NCBI GenBank assembly: GCA_036774405.1 | Contig: DAIPBO010000005.1 | Coordinates: 1 to 64,000, forward strand | DNA: 64,000 nt | DNA from: JAAYDS01 sp012729155 | Lineage (GTDB): Bacteria > Chloroflexota > Anaerolineae > UBA1429 | Direction: 5' to 3' | Position numbers and translations under genes: made by a program | Shown here: positions 33,512 to 42,251 of the stretch, piece after piece | How positions within the stretch are numbered: position 1 is the stretch's first letter | Layout of the letters: each line of letters opens with the position of its first letter | Notes under the pieces: model-generated | The model's database searches: none | What the model saw: only the letters and a program-made list of their open reading frames with translations | What the model was told of the DNA's origin: nothing

Positions 33512-34309
33512 TTATGCGATGAACTGGCTGATGTAGCGCATGGTCAGTTTGAGCATTTTCCAGCGCAGCTCACCACGGCCCCACAGTGGCCCGTGCGGCT
33601 CGACCACCATATAGTCGTTCCAGTCATTCTCGTACAAGAAGGCAAAGATCTTGCCCCACTCGATATCGCCCATGCCGGCGGCTGGCTGCGACGCCACCTT
33701 GCCGTCCATGTAGACGTGCTCTTTGATGTGAATCTCGTACATCATCTTGCAGTGGTCGCGCAAGAAGGGCAGATACTCGATGTTGCGCGCCTTGAGGTTG
33801 GCCGGGTCGATCTTCATGCCGACGTTGGGAGCAACGGCCCATAGCTTCTCAAAGGCCTCCATGCTATCGAGGAAACTGTTGCCGTGCACGGCGTACATGG
33901 CGGTGCGAATGCCCGCCGCCTCGAGGCCAGCCACGCGCTCGGGAAAGACCTTCAGCCAGGCCGCGACATTGGCGTCATAGCCGCCCTCGACAGTGCCACC
34001 ACCGGTCATGAACAACTTGGTGTCGAGCACCTTGGCGAACTCGATGAACTTGTCGAGCTGCGCCAGCGCCGCGCCCTGCTCGGCGGCGTCGGGCGAGGTG
34101 TGGTTCCAGCCCCACAGGCCCAACGATGAGCACTCGAGGCAGTAGGCGTCGAGGATCGCCTTTTGCGCTTTGACGGCCTCGATGGTCAGGTCTGCAGCGT
34201 TGGCCCAGTAGTTGAACTCGAGCCCACTGTAGCCATTGTCGGCGGCAAAGCGGCAGTCACAGGCCAGCTTGTCCAGATCATTGGTTGCGATGAACCCCAT
34301 CTTGATCAT
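33512..34309 (-). CDS. Sugar phosphate isomerase/epimerase-type TIM barrel (copy 2)
   Basis: A 265-aa paralogue of the downstream gene. All metal-ligand strands match: LFMTGGG, MYAVHGN, VGMKIDPANL, YEIHIKEH and MVVEPHG. The two differ mainly in helices. Start ATG 34309 has a GGGG run upstream. Its own promoter and terminator flank it. With the nearby Gfo/Idh/MocA oxidoreductase and GH4 glycosidase it fits a local sugar-catabolic set, but no transporter is in the window. Confidence 0.85.
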   Translation of the reverse strand: MIKMGFIATNDLDKLACDCRFAADNGYSGLEFNYWANAADLTIEAVKAQKAILDAYCLECSSLGLWGWNHTSPDAAEQGAALAQLDKFIEFAKVLDTKLFMTGGGTVEGGYDANVAAWLKVFPERVAGLEAAGIRTAMYAVHGNSFLDSMEAFEKLWAVAPNVGMKIDPANLKARNIEYLPFLRDHCKMMYEIHIKEHVYMDGKVASQPAAGMGDIEWGKIFAFLYENDWNDYMVVEPHGPLWGRGELRWKMLKLTMRYISQFIA

Positions 34310-34358
34310 GTTGCCCCTTTCATCGAACAGTCAGTCTACGCCTCGCGAGCGTGCGCCT

Positions 34359-34386
34359 AGCGTAGCATATGGGTTGATGCTGTCAA
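34359..34386 (-). promoter_or_regulatory. Promoter of isomerase copy 2
   Basis: Minus strand: -35 TTGACA (34386-34381), 16 nt spacer, -10 TACGCT (34364-34359). Confidence 0.45.
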
Positions 34387-34408
34387 GAGGCTTGATGCGT
34401 CCAGGCTT

Positions 34409-35488
34409 CTATTCGCCCTTGACCCAGCGGTCGAAGAAGGCCACGCTCCTGTCCATCGCCAGCGGGATGCTCTTTGAGAGGTTGTGGTCATTGCCATCGT
34501 ATATCCAGTACTCGTAGCGCCATCCGACCGCCTCGAGCTGCTCGACCAACTCCTCGCTCCAGGCGATGGGCACCGAATCATCGGCTGTGCCGTGGTGCAA
34601 CTGCAGCGGCCCCGAGAGGTCCGCCAGAAAGCTGTTGGGCGAGACAGCGGCCCAGAATTCGGCGGTGTCTACCGCGCCTTCAATGGGCCGCGGCCAGCGC
34701 TGCACAGGCGCCGGATAGGGCGCCACCACCCCGGCCCAGATGACACCAGCCTTGATCTGCGACGAGATGACCATTGACCGCAGGGTGATGCCGCCGCCCA
34801 TGGAATGCCCCCACATGCCGATTCGCTCGGCATCGACCTGTGGGTGTGCCTGTAGCGCCGCCACGGCGTTCAGCGCATCGATGGTGTAGGCGCCATCGCG
34901 GTTGCCGCTGACAGCCAGTCCCTCTGAGCGATGGTGACCGCGCAGGTCAGGCATGAGCACCACAAAGCCGGCGCGTGCGATACGGTCGACATAGGCCTTG
35001 TAGCGCTCGCCGGTGCGGTACTGATCAGGAGGGATGTGGCCATGCACAAACACGACGCCAGGCCAACCTCCAGCGGGCGGCTCGCCATCGGGGATGGTCA
35101 GTAACGCATAGACCTTGAGCCCCTCGGAGCGGTAACTGGCATCATAGCGGGCATAGTTGGCGCCTCGATCAAACTCACCCTCAATGGTGATCGCACTGCC
35201 CGGGTACTCTAGCTCGCGCATCGCCGCGATCATGAACGGGTGCATTGTCGGCGTAGGTACTGGCGTGGCCGATGGCTCGACTGTGGGGGGCGGGGTGGCT
35301 GTCGAGGTTGGCGACGGCAGCGCAGTGGGGGGCCTGGTCGTACCAGTCGGGGCGCTGGACACGTCCGTAGGCCTCGGCGTCGTCGATGCGGACTGCGCGC
35401 CTGGCGCAGCGCTCGGCGTTTGGCGTAGCGCACAGCCCGAGACGAGCAGTACCATCAGCAGTACAAAAAGCATGACCGGTCGGCGCAT
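34409..35488 (-). CDS. Lipoprotein alpha/beta hydrolase
   Basis: A 359-aa secreted hydrolase. A type II signal peptide with lipobox LVSGC (Cys19) is followed by a Pro/Thr/Ser-rich linker (about 24-84) that would carry the enzyme away from the membrane. The catalytic domain is of the prolyl-oligopeptidase/dienelactone-hydrolase kind: FVHGH oxyanion region, nucleophile Ser229 in GHSMGG, acid Asp303/304 in TADDSVP, and His335 in NDHNLS. It should cleave esters or peptides in the outer environment. The start at 35488 is preceded by AGCAGGAG. Low-complexity linker repeats give long spurious ORFs on the other strand. Confidence 0.87.
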   Translation of the reverse strand: MRRPVMLFVLLMVLLVSGCALRQTPSAAPGAQSASTTPRPTDVSSAPTGTTRPPTALPSPTSTATPPPTVEPSATPVPTPTMHPFMIAAMRELEYPGSAITIEGEFDRGANYARYDASYRSEGLKVYALLTIPDGEPPAGGWPGVVFVHGHIPPDQYRTGERYKAYVDRIARAGFVVLMPDLRGHHRSEGLAVSGNRDGAYTIDALNAVAALQAHPQVDAERIGMWGHSMGGGITLRSMVISSQIKAGVIWAGVVAPYPAPVQRWPRPIEGAVDTAEFWAAVSPNSFLADLSGPLQLHHGTADDSVPIAWSEELVEQLEAVGWRYEYWIYDGNDHNLSKSIPLAMDRSVAFFDRWVKGE

Positions 35489-35530
35489 ACCATCACTCCT
35501 GCTAAATAGGATACATGTACTCTTCTTTAG

Positions 35531-35559
35531 AGCATATCAGCATCGTGGTGCTGCGGCAA
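35531..35559 (-). promoter_or_regulatory. Promoter of the lipoprotein hydrolase gene
   Basis: Minus strand: -35 TTGCCG (35559-35554), 17 nt spacer, -10 TATGCT (35536-35531), leader about 36 nt. Confidence 0.5.
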
Positions 35560-35570
35560 CGGCCCAACGT

Positions 35571-35599
35571 TTGCCGCCAGGCTGCGAGCTGGCTAGGAT
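35571..35599 (+). promoter_or_regulatory. Promoter of the CDP-alcohol phosphatidyltransferase gene
   Basis: -35 TTGCCG (35571-35576), 17 nt spacer, -10 TAGGAT (35594-35599), leader about 80 nt. Back to back with the preceding minus-strand promoter. Confidence 0.5.
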
Positions 35600-35686
35600 T
35601 GGCACAGATATGGCGCACGGAGGGCGCATCTACACCGCTCGAGATGATGCCCTAGCGCGGCAGGCAGAATCGTTGGAGGTGATCTC

Positions 35687-36244
35687 ATGTTCAGGCTAAA
35701 GGCTATCGCCGACGCGCTGACCTGGTTCAGGTTTGCCCTGGGGCCAGGATTGGTTGCCCTGGGCGCGTGGGGTGGCGCGGGGGCCATCGATCTCGCAGCG
35801 CGAGCCGTGTTGGCTGGCTGGGCATCTGATGCGCTCGATGGGCCTTTGGCGCGACGCGATCCCAAGGCGTCACCGAGTTGGATCGGGCGCAACGACCTGC
35901 TGGTCGATGTGTGCTTTTCGCTGGGTGTTTGGCTCTATTTGGCCTTGTCGGGTTGGGTGTCGCCCACGGGCGCAGGCATCTATGTGCTCCTGGCAGCGCT
36001 GGCCATCTGGCAGACCCGGTCTGTGCAGCTGGCCTGGGGGGTGCAGGCGCTGCCGTATGCCGGCATGGGCGTGGTGGCGCTGCGCGTCGTCCCGCGCGTT
36101 GGCTGGATGTATGTGGCTTACGTGGTGAGCGTGGTGGCCATCACGTGGCCGCGCATTCCTCGGCGCATAGGTATCTTTGTGCGGGCCTTGCTGCGCGGCT
36201 TTCGATCGGGAGACACCGCCGAACCAGGCGCTCGAGACGGTTAG
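35687..36244 (+). CDS. CDP-alcohol phosphatidyltransferase family protein
   Basis: A 185-aa membrane enzyme with about five to six helices. The catalytic motif of the family, DxxDGxxAR...G...DxxxD, is present as SDALDGPLARR...GRNDLLVD (around residues 46-71), with one residue fewer between Gly and the third Asp than the canonical pattern. It should join CMP-activated lipid to an alcohol (glycerol phosphate, inositol or other). A strong GGAGGTG precedes ATG 35687. It is convergent with the GH4 gene across a hairpin. Confidence 0.82.
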   Translation: MFRLKAIADALTWFRFALGPGLVALGAWGGAGAIDLAARAVLAGWASDALDGPLARRDPKASPSWIGRNDLLVDVCFSLGVWLYLALSGWVSPTGAGIYVLLAALAIWQTRSVQLAWGVQALPYAGMGVVALRVVPRVGWMYVAYVVSVVAITWPRIPRRIGIFVRALLRGFRSGDTAEPGARDG

Positions 36245-36272
36245 CCGGCCTCAGGCGCCCGACGCAAGGCAC

Positions 36273-36300
36273 AGGCCCGCGAGCATCTGCTCGCGGGCCT
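36273..36300. terminator. Hairpin between convergent genes
   Basis: AGGCCCGCGAGC (36273-36284), 4-nt loop, exact complement (36289-36300). Confidence 0.6.
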
Positions 36301-36324
36301 ATCAGTCGTTCTGGGCAGACCATC

Positions 36325-37830
36325 TCACTCGAACTTGGGCATCATATCGCCATGCGCCTCGAACAGGTCGTCGCACATAGCAACGATCTCGTCGATGGTG
36401 AGCTCTGCGGCGGTGTGCGGATCGAGCATAGCGGCCTGGTAGACGTACTCCTTCTTGCGGGTCAGCGCTGCCTCGATAGCCACCTCATGCACATTGATGT
36501 TGGTGCGGTTGAGCGCAGCCAACTGCACGGGCAGATCGCCCACAAAGGTCGGGTGCACGCCATTACGATCTGCCACGCACATTACCTCGACGCAGCAGTT
36601 GGGCGGCAGGTTGGTGATCAGGCCGGTATTGAGCACGTTGCCGCCAAAGGTAAAGGGACGGTCGGTGACCACGGCCTCCATGATATGCGAGGCATACTCG
36701 CTGGTGCGCTCGTGCTTGAACAACTCGGCCTCTACCATCTCGCGAACCACGTCGCGCTGGCCCACTTTGAGGCTCTTGCCGGTAACGGCAGCGTCGAACA
36801 GAGCGTCGGCCGTGATCTGCTCAAAGCCCGGAGTGTTGTCGATAAAGCCCTGCATGCGCTCCTTGATCCATCCTACCATCGGGCCTTCGAGCTTTTCCTC
36901 TTCGCCAAAGTATGACAGACCTTCGATGCTCTCTCCGGTGATGACGCGGCGCATCAGCTCCCATTGGCGAATCTGTACGCGGCAGCGCCGAGGATACTCG
37001 TCGAGGGGAATGTGAAAGCGCTCGATAAGCTCAGGCGCTTTGGCCTTGATGAACCAGGGTGTGTACTCGGCGGCGTGCTCGGATGATTCGGTCTGGTAGT
37101 AGCCAAACCACTTCATCTGCTCAAAGCGGACGGCATCCTTCCACTTGTACTCGGGCAGCTCAGCGCGCCGTTTGATCTCGGGATACAGGTCTTGGCCATG
37201 GCGCGAGATCTCGAGTAGCCAGCCCTGGTGGTTGATGCCCGCCACCGTCCACTTGAGGTCGTCAGTGGGCAGGTCTAGCTCGCGACAGAGATGGCTCGCG
37301 CAGCCCTGTACGCTGTGGCACAGCCCCACGGTCTTGACACGCGAGCCCTTTAGGATCGCGCCGGTCAACATGGCCATCGGGTTCGAGTAGCTGAGCAGCA
37401 GGATCTCTGGCGCCACCTCCTCCATGATGCGGCAATAGTCGAGCATCACGGGGATGGTGCGCAACGCACGAAAGATGCCGCCGATGCCCAGCGTGTCGGC
37501 GATGGTCTGGCGTAGGCCGTACTTTTTGGGGACCTCGAAATCGATCACTGTCGAAGGCTCATAGCCACCCACCTGAATGGCGTTCACTGCAAAGTCAGCG
37601 CCGGCCAGCGCCTCGGCCGCCTCGCTGGCGAGATAGCTCTTGATGGTGCAGCCAGCACCGATCTCGTCGTTCAGACGTTTGATGAGCAGCTCTGACTCTT
37701 TGAGGCGCACAGGGCTGATGTCGATTAGCGCGATCTCGGCGCCCTGCAGCGCCGGAGCGTGAAAGCAGTCTCCCAAGACATTCTTGGCGAATACCGTGGA
37801 GCCGGCGCCCAGAAAAGCAATTTTGGTCAT
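36325..37830 (-). CDS. GH4 family glycosidase (alpha-galactosidase/6-phospho-glucosidase type)
   Basis: A 501-aa family 4 glycoside hydrolase, an NAD- and metal-dependent enzyme acting by a redox-elimination mechanism. N-terminal KIAFLGAGSTVF binds NAD; SNP at 149-151, the metal ligands Cys171-His172 in GLCHSVQG and His201 in GINHQGW are in place. The C-terminal half is the oligomerisation/substrate part. Whether the substrate is alpha-galactoside, glucuronide or a phospho-sugar is not decided by these motifs, although no PTS gene is nearby. Start ATG 37830 has GGAGGT upstream. Confidence 0.92.
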   Translation of the reverse strand: MTKIAFLGAGSTVFAKNVLGDCFHAPALQGAEIALIDISPVRLKESELLIKRLNDEIGAGCTIKSYLASEAAEALAGADFAVNAIQVGGYEPSTVIDFEVPKKYGLRQTIADTLGIGGIFRALRTIPVMLDYCRIMEEVAPEILLLSYSNPMAMLTGAILKGSRVKTVGLCHSVQGCASHLCRELDLPTDDLKWTVAGINHQGWLLEISRHGQDLYPEIKRRAELPEYKWKDAVRFEQMKWFGYYQTESSEHAAEYTPWFIKAKAPELIERFHIPLDEYPRRCRVQIRQWELMRRVITGESIEGLSYFGEEEKLEGPMVGWIKERMQGFIDNTPGFEQITADALFDAAVTGKSLKVGQRDVVREMVEAELFKHERTSEYASHIMEAVVTDRPFTFGGNVLNTGLITNLPPNCCVEVMCVADRNGVHPTFVGDLPVQLAALNRTNINVHEVAIEAALTRKKEYVYQAAMLDPHTAAELTIDEIVAMCDDLFEAHGDMMPKFE

Positions 37831-37873
37831 GTCGATACCTCCGTTGGTGTTTGCGTGCACGAGCCACACGGCT

Positions 37874-37902
37874 ATCCTAGTTTTATCACCGGGCAGCGTC
37901 AA
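37874..37902 (-). promoter_or_regulatory. Promoter of the GH4 gene
   Basis: Minus strand: -35 TTGACG (37902-37897), 17 nt spacer, -10 TAGGAT (37879-37874), leader about 37 nt. Confidence 0.6.
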
Positions 37903-37952
37903 ACAACAGTGCAGAACGGCGCGGCCACGGGCCCAAAGGGGGCTACAGGGCA

Positions 37953-38777
37953 ATGCTACAGCTCGAGATGATCGACCGCGTGCGGATGCTGTGCCTCAGC
38001 GATGAGCGCATCGTGGCGGCGTGGATGTACGGCTCATTTCCGGCGGGTGAGGCCGACGCGTATTCAGATATCGAGTTCCTGATCTATGTGCGCGATGAGG
38101 CGCTACCCTCGTTTGCCCCAGCCACCTGGGTCAACCAGATTGCACCGCTGGCTCTCTACTTTGTCAACGAGTTCGGCGTGGGGGCAGCGCTGTTTGAGAA
38201 TACCATTCGCGGAGAGTTCCACTTTGAGCCTCAGAGCGAGATGCCCCATTTGGTGGCCTATCGTGAGGAGGCGGGCTTTCCGGCCGTGAAGCGCATGCTG
38301 CTGGTGGACAAGACCGGTGAGTTGTGCTCGCTGCTCGAAGAGATCAGTGGCCCAGGCCCAGAGCGAGCGACGGCCGACCAAGCGCAGCGCCTGATCGCCG
38401 GTTCGCTCAACTGGCTGCTCTTTGGCCTCGGCGTTCTGGCCCGAGGCGAGCGTGTCCGCGCCCTCGAACTCTTGGGCATGCTGCACCGATATCTGTTGTG
38501 GATGGCGCGCCTGGCCGAGACCGCGATGACTCACTACGCGACGCCGGCCCGTTGCGCCGAGCACGAGCTCTCGGCGCAGGCACTGCAGCGCTTTGAGGCG
38601 TGTACCGCTTCGCTGCATGGCAATGAGCTAGAGTGCGCCTGGGCCACCGCCTGGCAGTGGGCGGGCGAGCTGCATGTGGCGCTGGCCGAGCGATATGAGC
38701 TGGTGCTGCCTCAGCCGCTGATCACGCGAATCGCAGCACGGTTTGCCGCTTTACTCGCGCCGGATATCGAGGGGTAG
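37953..38777 (+). CDS. Lincosamide nucleotidyltransferase-like protein (Lnu B/F/G type)
   Basis: A 274-aa nucleotidyltransferase. The catalytic pattern GSF...G...D..SDIEF (about residues 27-42) is that of the Pol-beta superfamily, and the text around it (IDRVRMLC..DERIVAAWMYGSF, QIAPLALYFVNEFGVGAALFE, RGEFHFEPQSEM, GPGPERA, NWLLFGLGVLARGER) closely follows the Lnu(F)/Lnu(B) class of lincosamide-inactivating enzymes as I remember it. Such enzymes adenylylate the 3-hydroxyl of lincomycin and clindamycin. A chromosomal environmental homologue need not confer resistance. The start ATG 37953 is divergent from the GH4 gene; the stop is one base before the next start. Confidence 0.78.
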   Translation: MLQLEMIDRVRMLCLSDERIVAAWMYGSFPAGEADAYSDIEFLIYVRDEALPSFAPATWVNQIAPLALYFVNEFGVGAALFENTIRGEFHFEPQSEMPHLVAYREEAGFPAVKRMLLVDKTGELCSLLEEISGPGPERATADQAQRLIAGSLNWLLFGLGVLARGERVRALELLGMLHRYLLWMARLAETAMTHYATPARCAEHELSAQALQRFEACTASLHGNELECAWATAWQWAGELHVALAERYELVLPQPLITRIAARFAALLAPDIEG

Positions 38778-38778
38778 G

Positions 38779-39744
38779 ATGACAACGATCGTCAGCACCT
38801 TTGGCAGCGAGCTGGCTGAGGCAACCGCCGCCTCGTATAACCGCACCTTTGCTGACATACCCTTCTGCTGGCCTATCGACGCGCAGGCGCTGATGGACCC
38901 CGCCACCCTGCCTTGCGACAACCTGTCTGCGCTGCGCGGCGATCTGCTGCTGGTTGCCCGCGAGGGCCAGGCCGTGGTCGGCTATGTCCATGTCGTGGTT
39001 GAGGATGCCAAGCCCGAAGGCGAACGCGACTGGGATGACTATGCCCAGACGCAGGGCGTGTTGCGCATGTTCTGGTACGAACGCGGCTACCGCGCCGCCG
39101 GCGCAGTATTGCTGGAACAGGCCGAGAGCCATGTGCGGGCGCACGGGCTGCAGCGCATCGAGGTGATGCACAGTAAGCGCGGCTATCCCTGGTACCACCT
39201 GCCCCATGTGCATCTGACGCAGCGTCTCGAGCATGTGCATGCGCTGCTGTATGCCCATGGTTTTGCCCGTGACAAGAGCAATGTCGCTCTCATCTGGCCA
39301 GACGCCGCGAACGCCCCCCTGGCGCCCTGCGCACTCGACTATCACCTGCGCATCGAGCGCGAGGACTGCTCTGGACCGGCAAAGCGCCAGCTCCTCTTTG
39401 CTGAGCAGGGAGACACTTTTTGTGGCATGTGCGTGGGGGCCTCTCTAGCCGAGCAGCACGCAGACCTGCGGGCCCGTGATTGGTCCTATATCCGCTGGTT
39501 GACTGTGGACGAGCCGTTCCGTCGCCAGGGGCTGGCGCAGCGGCTGCTCACCGAGACGTTCCGCACCATGGCAGGCGAGGGTGCGCGGCATGCGGCCATC
39601 TGCTGCATCGAGGAGAACACGCCAGCCCTGCTGCTCTATGCCAACATGGGTTTTCGCGCCGTCGATTTCACCTACACCTATGTCAAGGCCCTGCATCAGC
39701 AGAGCGCGCAGGTGAATGAGCCCGCGTCCCCGCTCTGTCCATAA
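38779..39744 (+). CDS. GNAT-type acetyltransferase (two-domain)
   Basis: A 321-aa protein of two GNAT-like halves. The second half holds the acetyl-CoA loop region (IRWLTVDEPFRRQGLAQRLL, with the RxxGxA motif) and the closing LLLYANMGFRAV; the first half is a degenerate copy (QGVLRMFWYERGYRAAGAVLL). Double-domain GNATs acetylate amines or antibiotics, often with only one active half. The start ATG 38779 is one base after the Lnu-like stop, so the two are co-transcribed. Confidence 0.8.
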   Translation: MTTIVSTFGSELAEATAASYNRTFADIPFCWPIDAQALMDPATLPCDNLSALRGDLLLVAREGQAVVGYVHVVVEDAKPEGERDWDDYAQTQGVLRMFWYERGYRAAGAVLLEQAESHVRAHGLQRIEVMHSKRGYPWYHLPHVHLTQRLEHVHALLYAHGFARDKSNVALIWPDAANAPLAPCALDYHLRIEREDCSGPAKRQLLFAEQGDTFCGMCVGASLAEQHADLRARDWSYIRWLTVDEPFRRQGLAQRLLTETFRTMAGEGARHAAICCIEENTPALLLYANMGFRAVDFTYTYVKALHQQSAQVNEPASPLCP

Positions 39745-39822
39745 TCTGTCCACAGGCGCCGTTCTGGTGCTCGCCGCTGCGCTATGCTAGAGTCGACTGT
39801 GTGGATCATCGAGGAGGGTGAC

Positions 39823-41661
39823 ATGAGCGGCAAAAAGCTGGTGGTCATTGGATTCGACTCGATCTCACTCAGCGTACTACAAGAGTTTGTGCGTCGAGGC
39901 GCTTTGCCGACAGTGGCTAGACTGATGCAGGAAGGCTGTGTCACCCAGACCTGGCCGTGCTTTCCCATGGAGACGGGCACCAACTGGGCCTGCCTGGCCA
40001 CGGGAGCCTCACCCTGGGTGACGGGCTGTAACATGCATGTCCACCTGCCGGGCACGCCTCTGGATGAACAGGTGTATGGCTTCCAGGGCGAGCTCTGTCG
40101 GGCTGAGCAGCTCTGGACCACGGCGCAAAAGGCCGGCAAGAGGGCTGTGGTGTTCGATTGGTCACAGTCGCTACCCATTCGCATACAGGAAGGTCTGATC
40201 CATGCCGGTGAGGATGGTCGACCCGACAATGCCAGAAATGCCCTACAAGAGGTGCGGGCCTACACCACGCATCCGCGCCAGCCGGGGCCGCACGTCACGC
40301 AGGTAGCGCCTGTGCCCTGTGACTGGCCCAACGCTCCCCAAGGCGCTCTCTGCTTTGAACTGCCCATCGAGCCGGGGCCGTACTCTGCCTTTGCGCAGGT
40401 GAGATCCTTGTGGGCGCTGGTGCTCAAGGGCGGTGATGGATACGACCGTGTAGCCGTGTACGATGCTCCCGCGGGTCAAGAGCTATGGCGTGTCGGGCTC
40501 AACGAGTGGTCGCCCTGGCGCCTGCATCCCTTTGTGGCTGATGGCCGCGAGGTGATCGGTGGTCTGCGTGGCAAGTTGTTGCGACTCAGCCCAGACGCCA
40601 GCCACGTGCATCTGTATCTATCCGAGATCTTTGACCAGAGTGCCTTCGTGCAGCCCGAGAGCCTGCTCGATGAGCTTCAGGCCGCTTGTGGTCCCTTTGT
40701 CAATCAGTGCTCGCGTCAGCAGGTGGTGCAGGGGGGAGCTTCAGACATTGCCACCTACTTTGAGGAGCAGGCCTATTTGGCCCGCTGGTGGAAGCATGCC
40801 GCAGCACACTTGCTGGGCAGGTACGACTGGGACCTGTTCATGCTCAAGTGGCACGGTCCCGACTGGACCAATCACCTCACCATGTACATGATCGATGAGC
40901 GCCACCCGATGTATGAACCAGCGCGCGCTGACGAAGGCTGGGCGATGTGGGATGAGCTGATGGGCTGGGGCGATGAGATCGTCCAGACGGTGATGCAGGT
41001 GGCGGGTGAGGATGCTGTGATCGCGCTGGTTTCTGACCATGGTGGTGGCACGCAGTTGCCGGGCATCGACCTGCGCATCGACATCAACGGTATTCTGGAG
41101 CAACACGGCTGGCTCAAACGCAAGGCTGACGGCGCCGTGGATTGGTCCCAAACCCAAGCCTACGGCTACCAGCACTATGTCTACATCAATCTACAGGGGC
41201 GTGAGCCAAACGGCATCGTGGCGTCAGGCGCGGAGTATATCAACCTCCAAGAGGCGATCATCGAGGCATTGCTCGACACAATCGACGCGAATGGTCGGCA
41301 TGTTTTCCGCACCGCGTTGCCCCGTGAAGACGCGGGGCGTCTGGGCGTAGGTGGCGATCGTGTGGGCGACGTCTTTTGGGTGCCGGCCAAGCCACACCCG
41401 CTGGCCACTGTCGACAAAGAGCGCTTTTGGCTCGAGCACTCGCGCGACGAGACCGGTACGTGGGACTGGCCGCGCCTCAACACAGGCAACCATCTAGACG
41501 ACTCCTATTTCGTCATCGCGGGCCCAGGCATACGACGGGGGTATGCACGGCCGCGCCCCACGCTCATCACCTCGGTTGCGCCTACTCTGGCGACAGCACT
41601 GGGCATCCCTGTGCCGGCCGATGCCGACGGCACTGTGTTGCACGAGTTTTTCGAAGGGTAG
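39823..41661 (+). CDS. Alkaline phosphatase-fold phosphodiesterase/pyrophosphatase family protein
   Basis: A 612-aa protein of the type I phosphodiesterase/nucleotide pyrophosphatase superfamily. It opens with KKLVVIGFDS (Asp metal ligand), has the nucleophile region PMETGTNWACLATG (Thr), and in the C-terminal part the metal-binding VSDHGGG and a terminal LNTGNHL..DSYFVIAGPGI segment with His. The large middle insert is a feature of some family members. ATG 39823 is preceded by GAGGAGGGTGAC. There is a TATGCT -10-like box at 39783-39788 without a convincing -35. A second, shorter member of the superfamily lies at 48385. Confidence 0.8.
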   Translation: MSGKKLVVIGFDSISLSVLQEFVRRGALPTVARLMQEGCVTQTWPCFPMETGTNWACLATGASPWVTGCNMHVHLPGTPLDEQVYGFQGELCRAEQLWTTAQKAGKRAVVFDWSQSLPIRIQEGLIHAGEDGRPDNARNALQEVRAYTTHPRQPGPHVTQVAPVPCDWPNAPQGALCFELPIEPGPYSAFAQVRSLWALVLKGGDGYDRVAVYDAPAGQELWRVGLNEWSPWRLHPFVADGREVIGGLRGKLLRLSPDASHVHLYLSEIFDQSAFVQPESLLDELQAACGPFVNQCSRQQVVQGGASDIATYFEEQAYLARWWKHAAAHLLGRYDWDLFMLKWHGPDWTNHLTMYMIDERHPMYEPARADEGWAMWDELMGWGDEIVQTVMQVAGEDAVIALVSDHGGGTQLPGIDLRIDINGILEQHGWLKRKADGAVDWSQTQAYGYQHYVYINLQGREPNGIVASGAEYINLQEAIIEALLDTIDANGRHVFRTALPREDAGRLGVGGDRVGDVFWVPAKPHPLATVDKERFWLEHSRDETGTWDWPRLNTGNHLDDSYFVIAGPGIRRGYARPRPTLITSVAPTLATALGIPVPADADGTVLHEFFEG

Positions 41662-41673
41662 ACAAGCCGCATC

Positions 41674-41711
41674 CCGAGCTGAGCGTGGCGAGATGGCCAC
41701 GCTCAGCTCGG
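41674..41711. terminator. Perfect 16-bp hairpin with short T-run
   Basis: CCGAGCTGAGCGTGGC (41674-41689), 6-nt loop, exact complement (41696-41711), then CTTTT on the plus strand. Between the phosphodiesterase and the convergent TPR lipoprotein gene. Confidence 0.75.
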
Positions 41712-41726
41712 CTTTTCGCCGTTTGG

Positions 41727-42251
41727 CTAGCGGGGTTCGATGGCACGCAGAGCGGCTTCGATCTGCGTGCGTAGAGCGGGGTCGTTGGTGAGGGCCAGAG
41801 CGCGCGTGAGGTCGTCGCGGGCACGCACAAAGCTGCCCAGCTCGATCATTGTGGCGCCGCGCGATAGATAGGCCTGAGCGTGGCCTGGCTCTAGTTCGAT
41901 GGTGCGCCCAAAGTCGGTAAGCGCCCCCGTATAGTCGCCCAGAGAGCCGCGCACATTTCCCCGACAGTAGTAGGCCTGAGCGTTGTTGCCATCCAGGGCG
42001 AGCGCCTCGTTGAGGTGGTGCAGCGCCTGATCAAAGTCGCCCTTGAGATCGAATGCGATACCCAACCCCAGGTAGGCCTGTGCCGTTGGGTTGAGTTTGA
42101 CAGAACGTTCAAAGGCAGCGATGGCAGCGCGATGATCTCCTTGTGCTAACGCCTGCCAACCGAGATCGTCAAAGTCAGCGGCTCGCTCAGTGCGGCAGCC
42201 AGCCAGGCTGAGCAGCAGGAACAGCAGCAGTAGATAGCCGGTCCGCCTCAT
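41727..42251 (-). CDS. TPR lipoprotein
   Basis: A 174-aa lipoprotein with a signal peptide ending in the lipobox LAGC (Cys near residue 19) and four tetratricopeptide repeats covering most of the rest (DLGWQALAQGDHRAAIAAFE; YLGLGIAFDLKGDFDQALHH; YYCRGNVRGSLGDYTGALTD; YLSRGATMIELGSFVRARDD). TPRs bind proteins, so it is an anchored scaffold outside the cytoplasm, partner unknown. Its ATG overlaps the Nudix gene stop (ATGA), so it is the second gene of a two-gene operon. Confidence 0.85.
   Translation of the reverse strand: MRRTGYLLLLFLLLSLAGCRTERAADFDDLGWQALAQGDHRAAIAAFERSVKLNPTAQAYLGLGIAFDLKGDFDQALHHLNEALALDGNNAQAYYCRGNVRGSLGDYTGALTDFGRTIELEPGHAQAYLSRGATMIELGSFVRARDDLTRALALTNDPALRTQIEAALRAIEPR

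Noticed and set aside
35240..35433. Plus- and minus-strand ORFs in the Pro/Thr-rich linker region
   Set aside because: Low-complexity linker DNA of the lipoprotein gene gives open frames in several phases.
39783..39788. TATGCT as promoter of the first phosphodiesterase gene
   Set aside because: The -10-like box lacks a -35 element at 15-19 nt, so it is only mentioned and not listed as a promoter.
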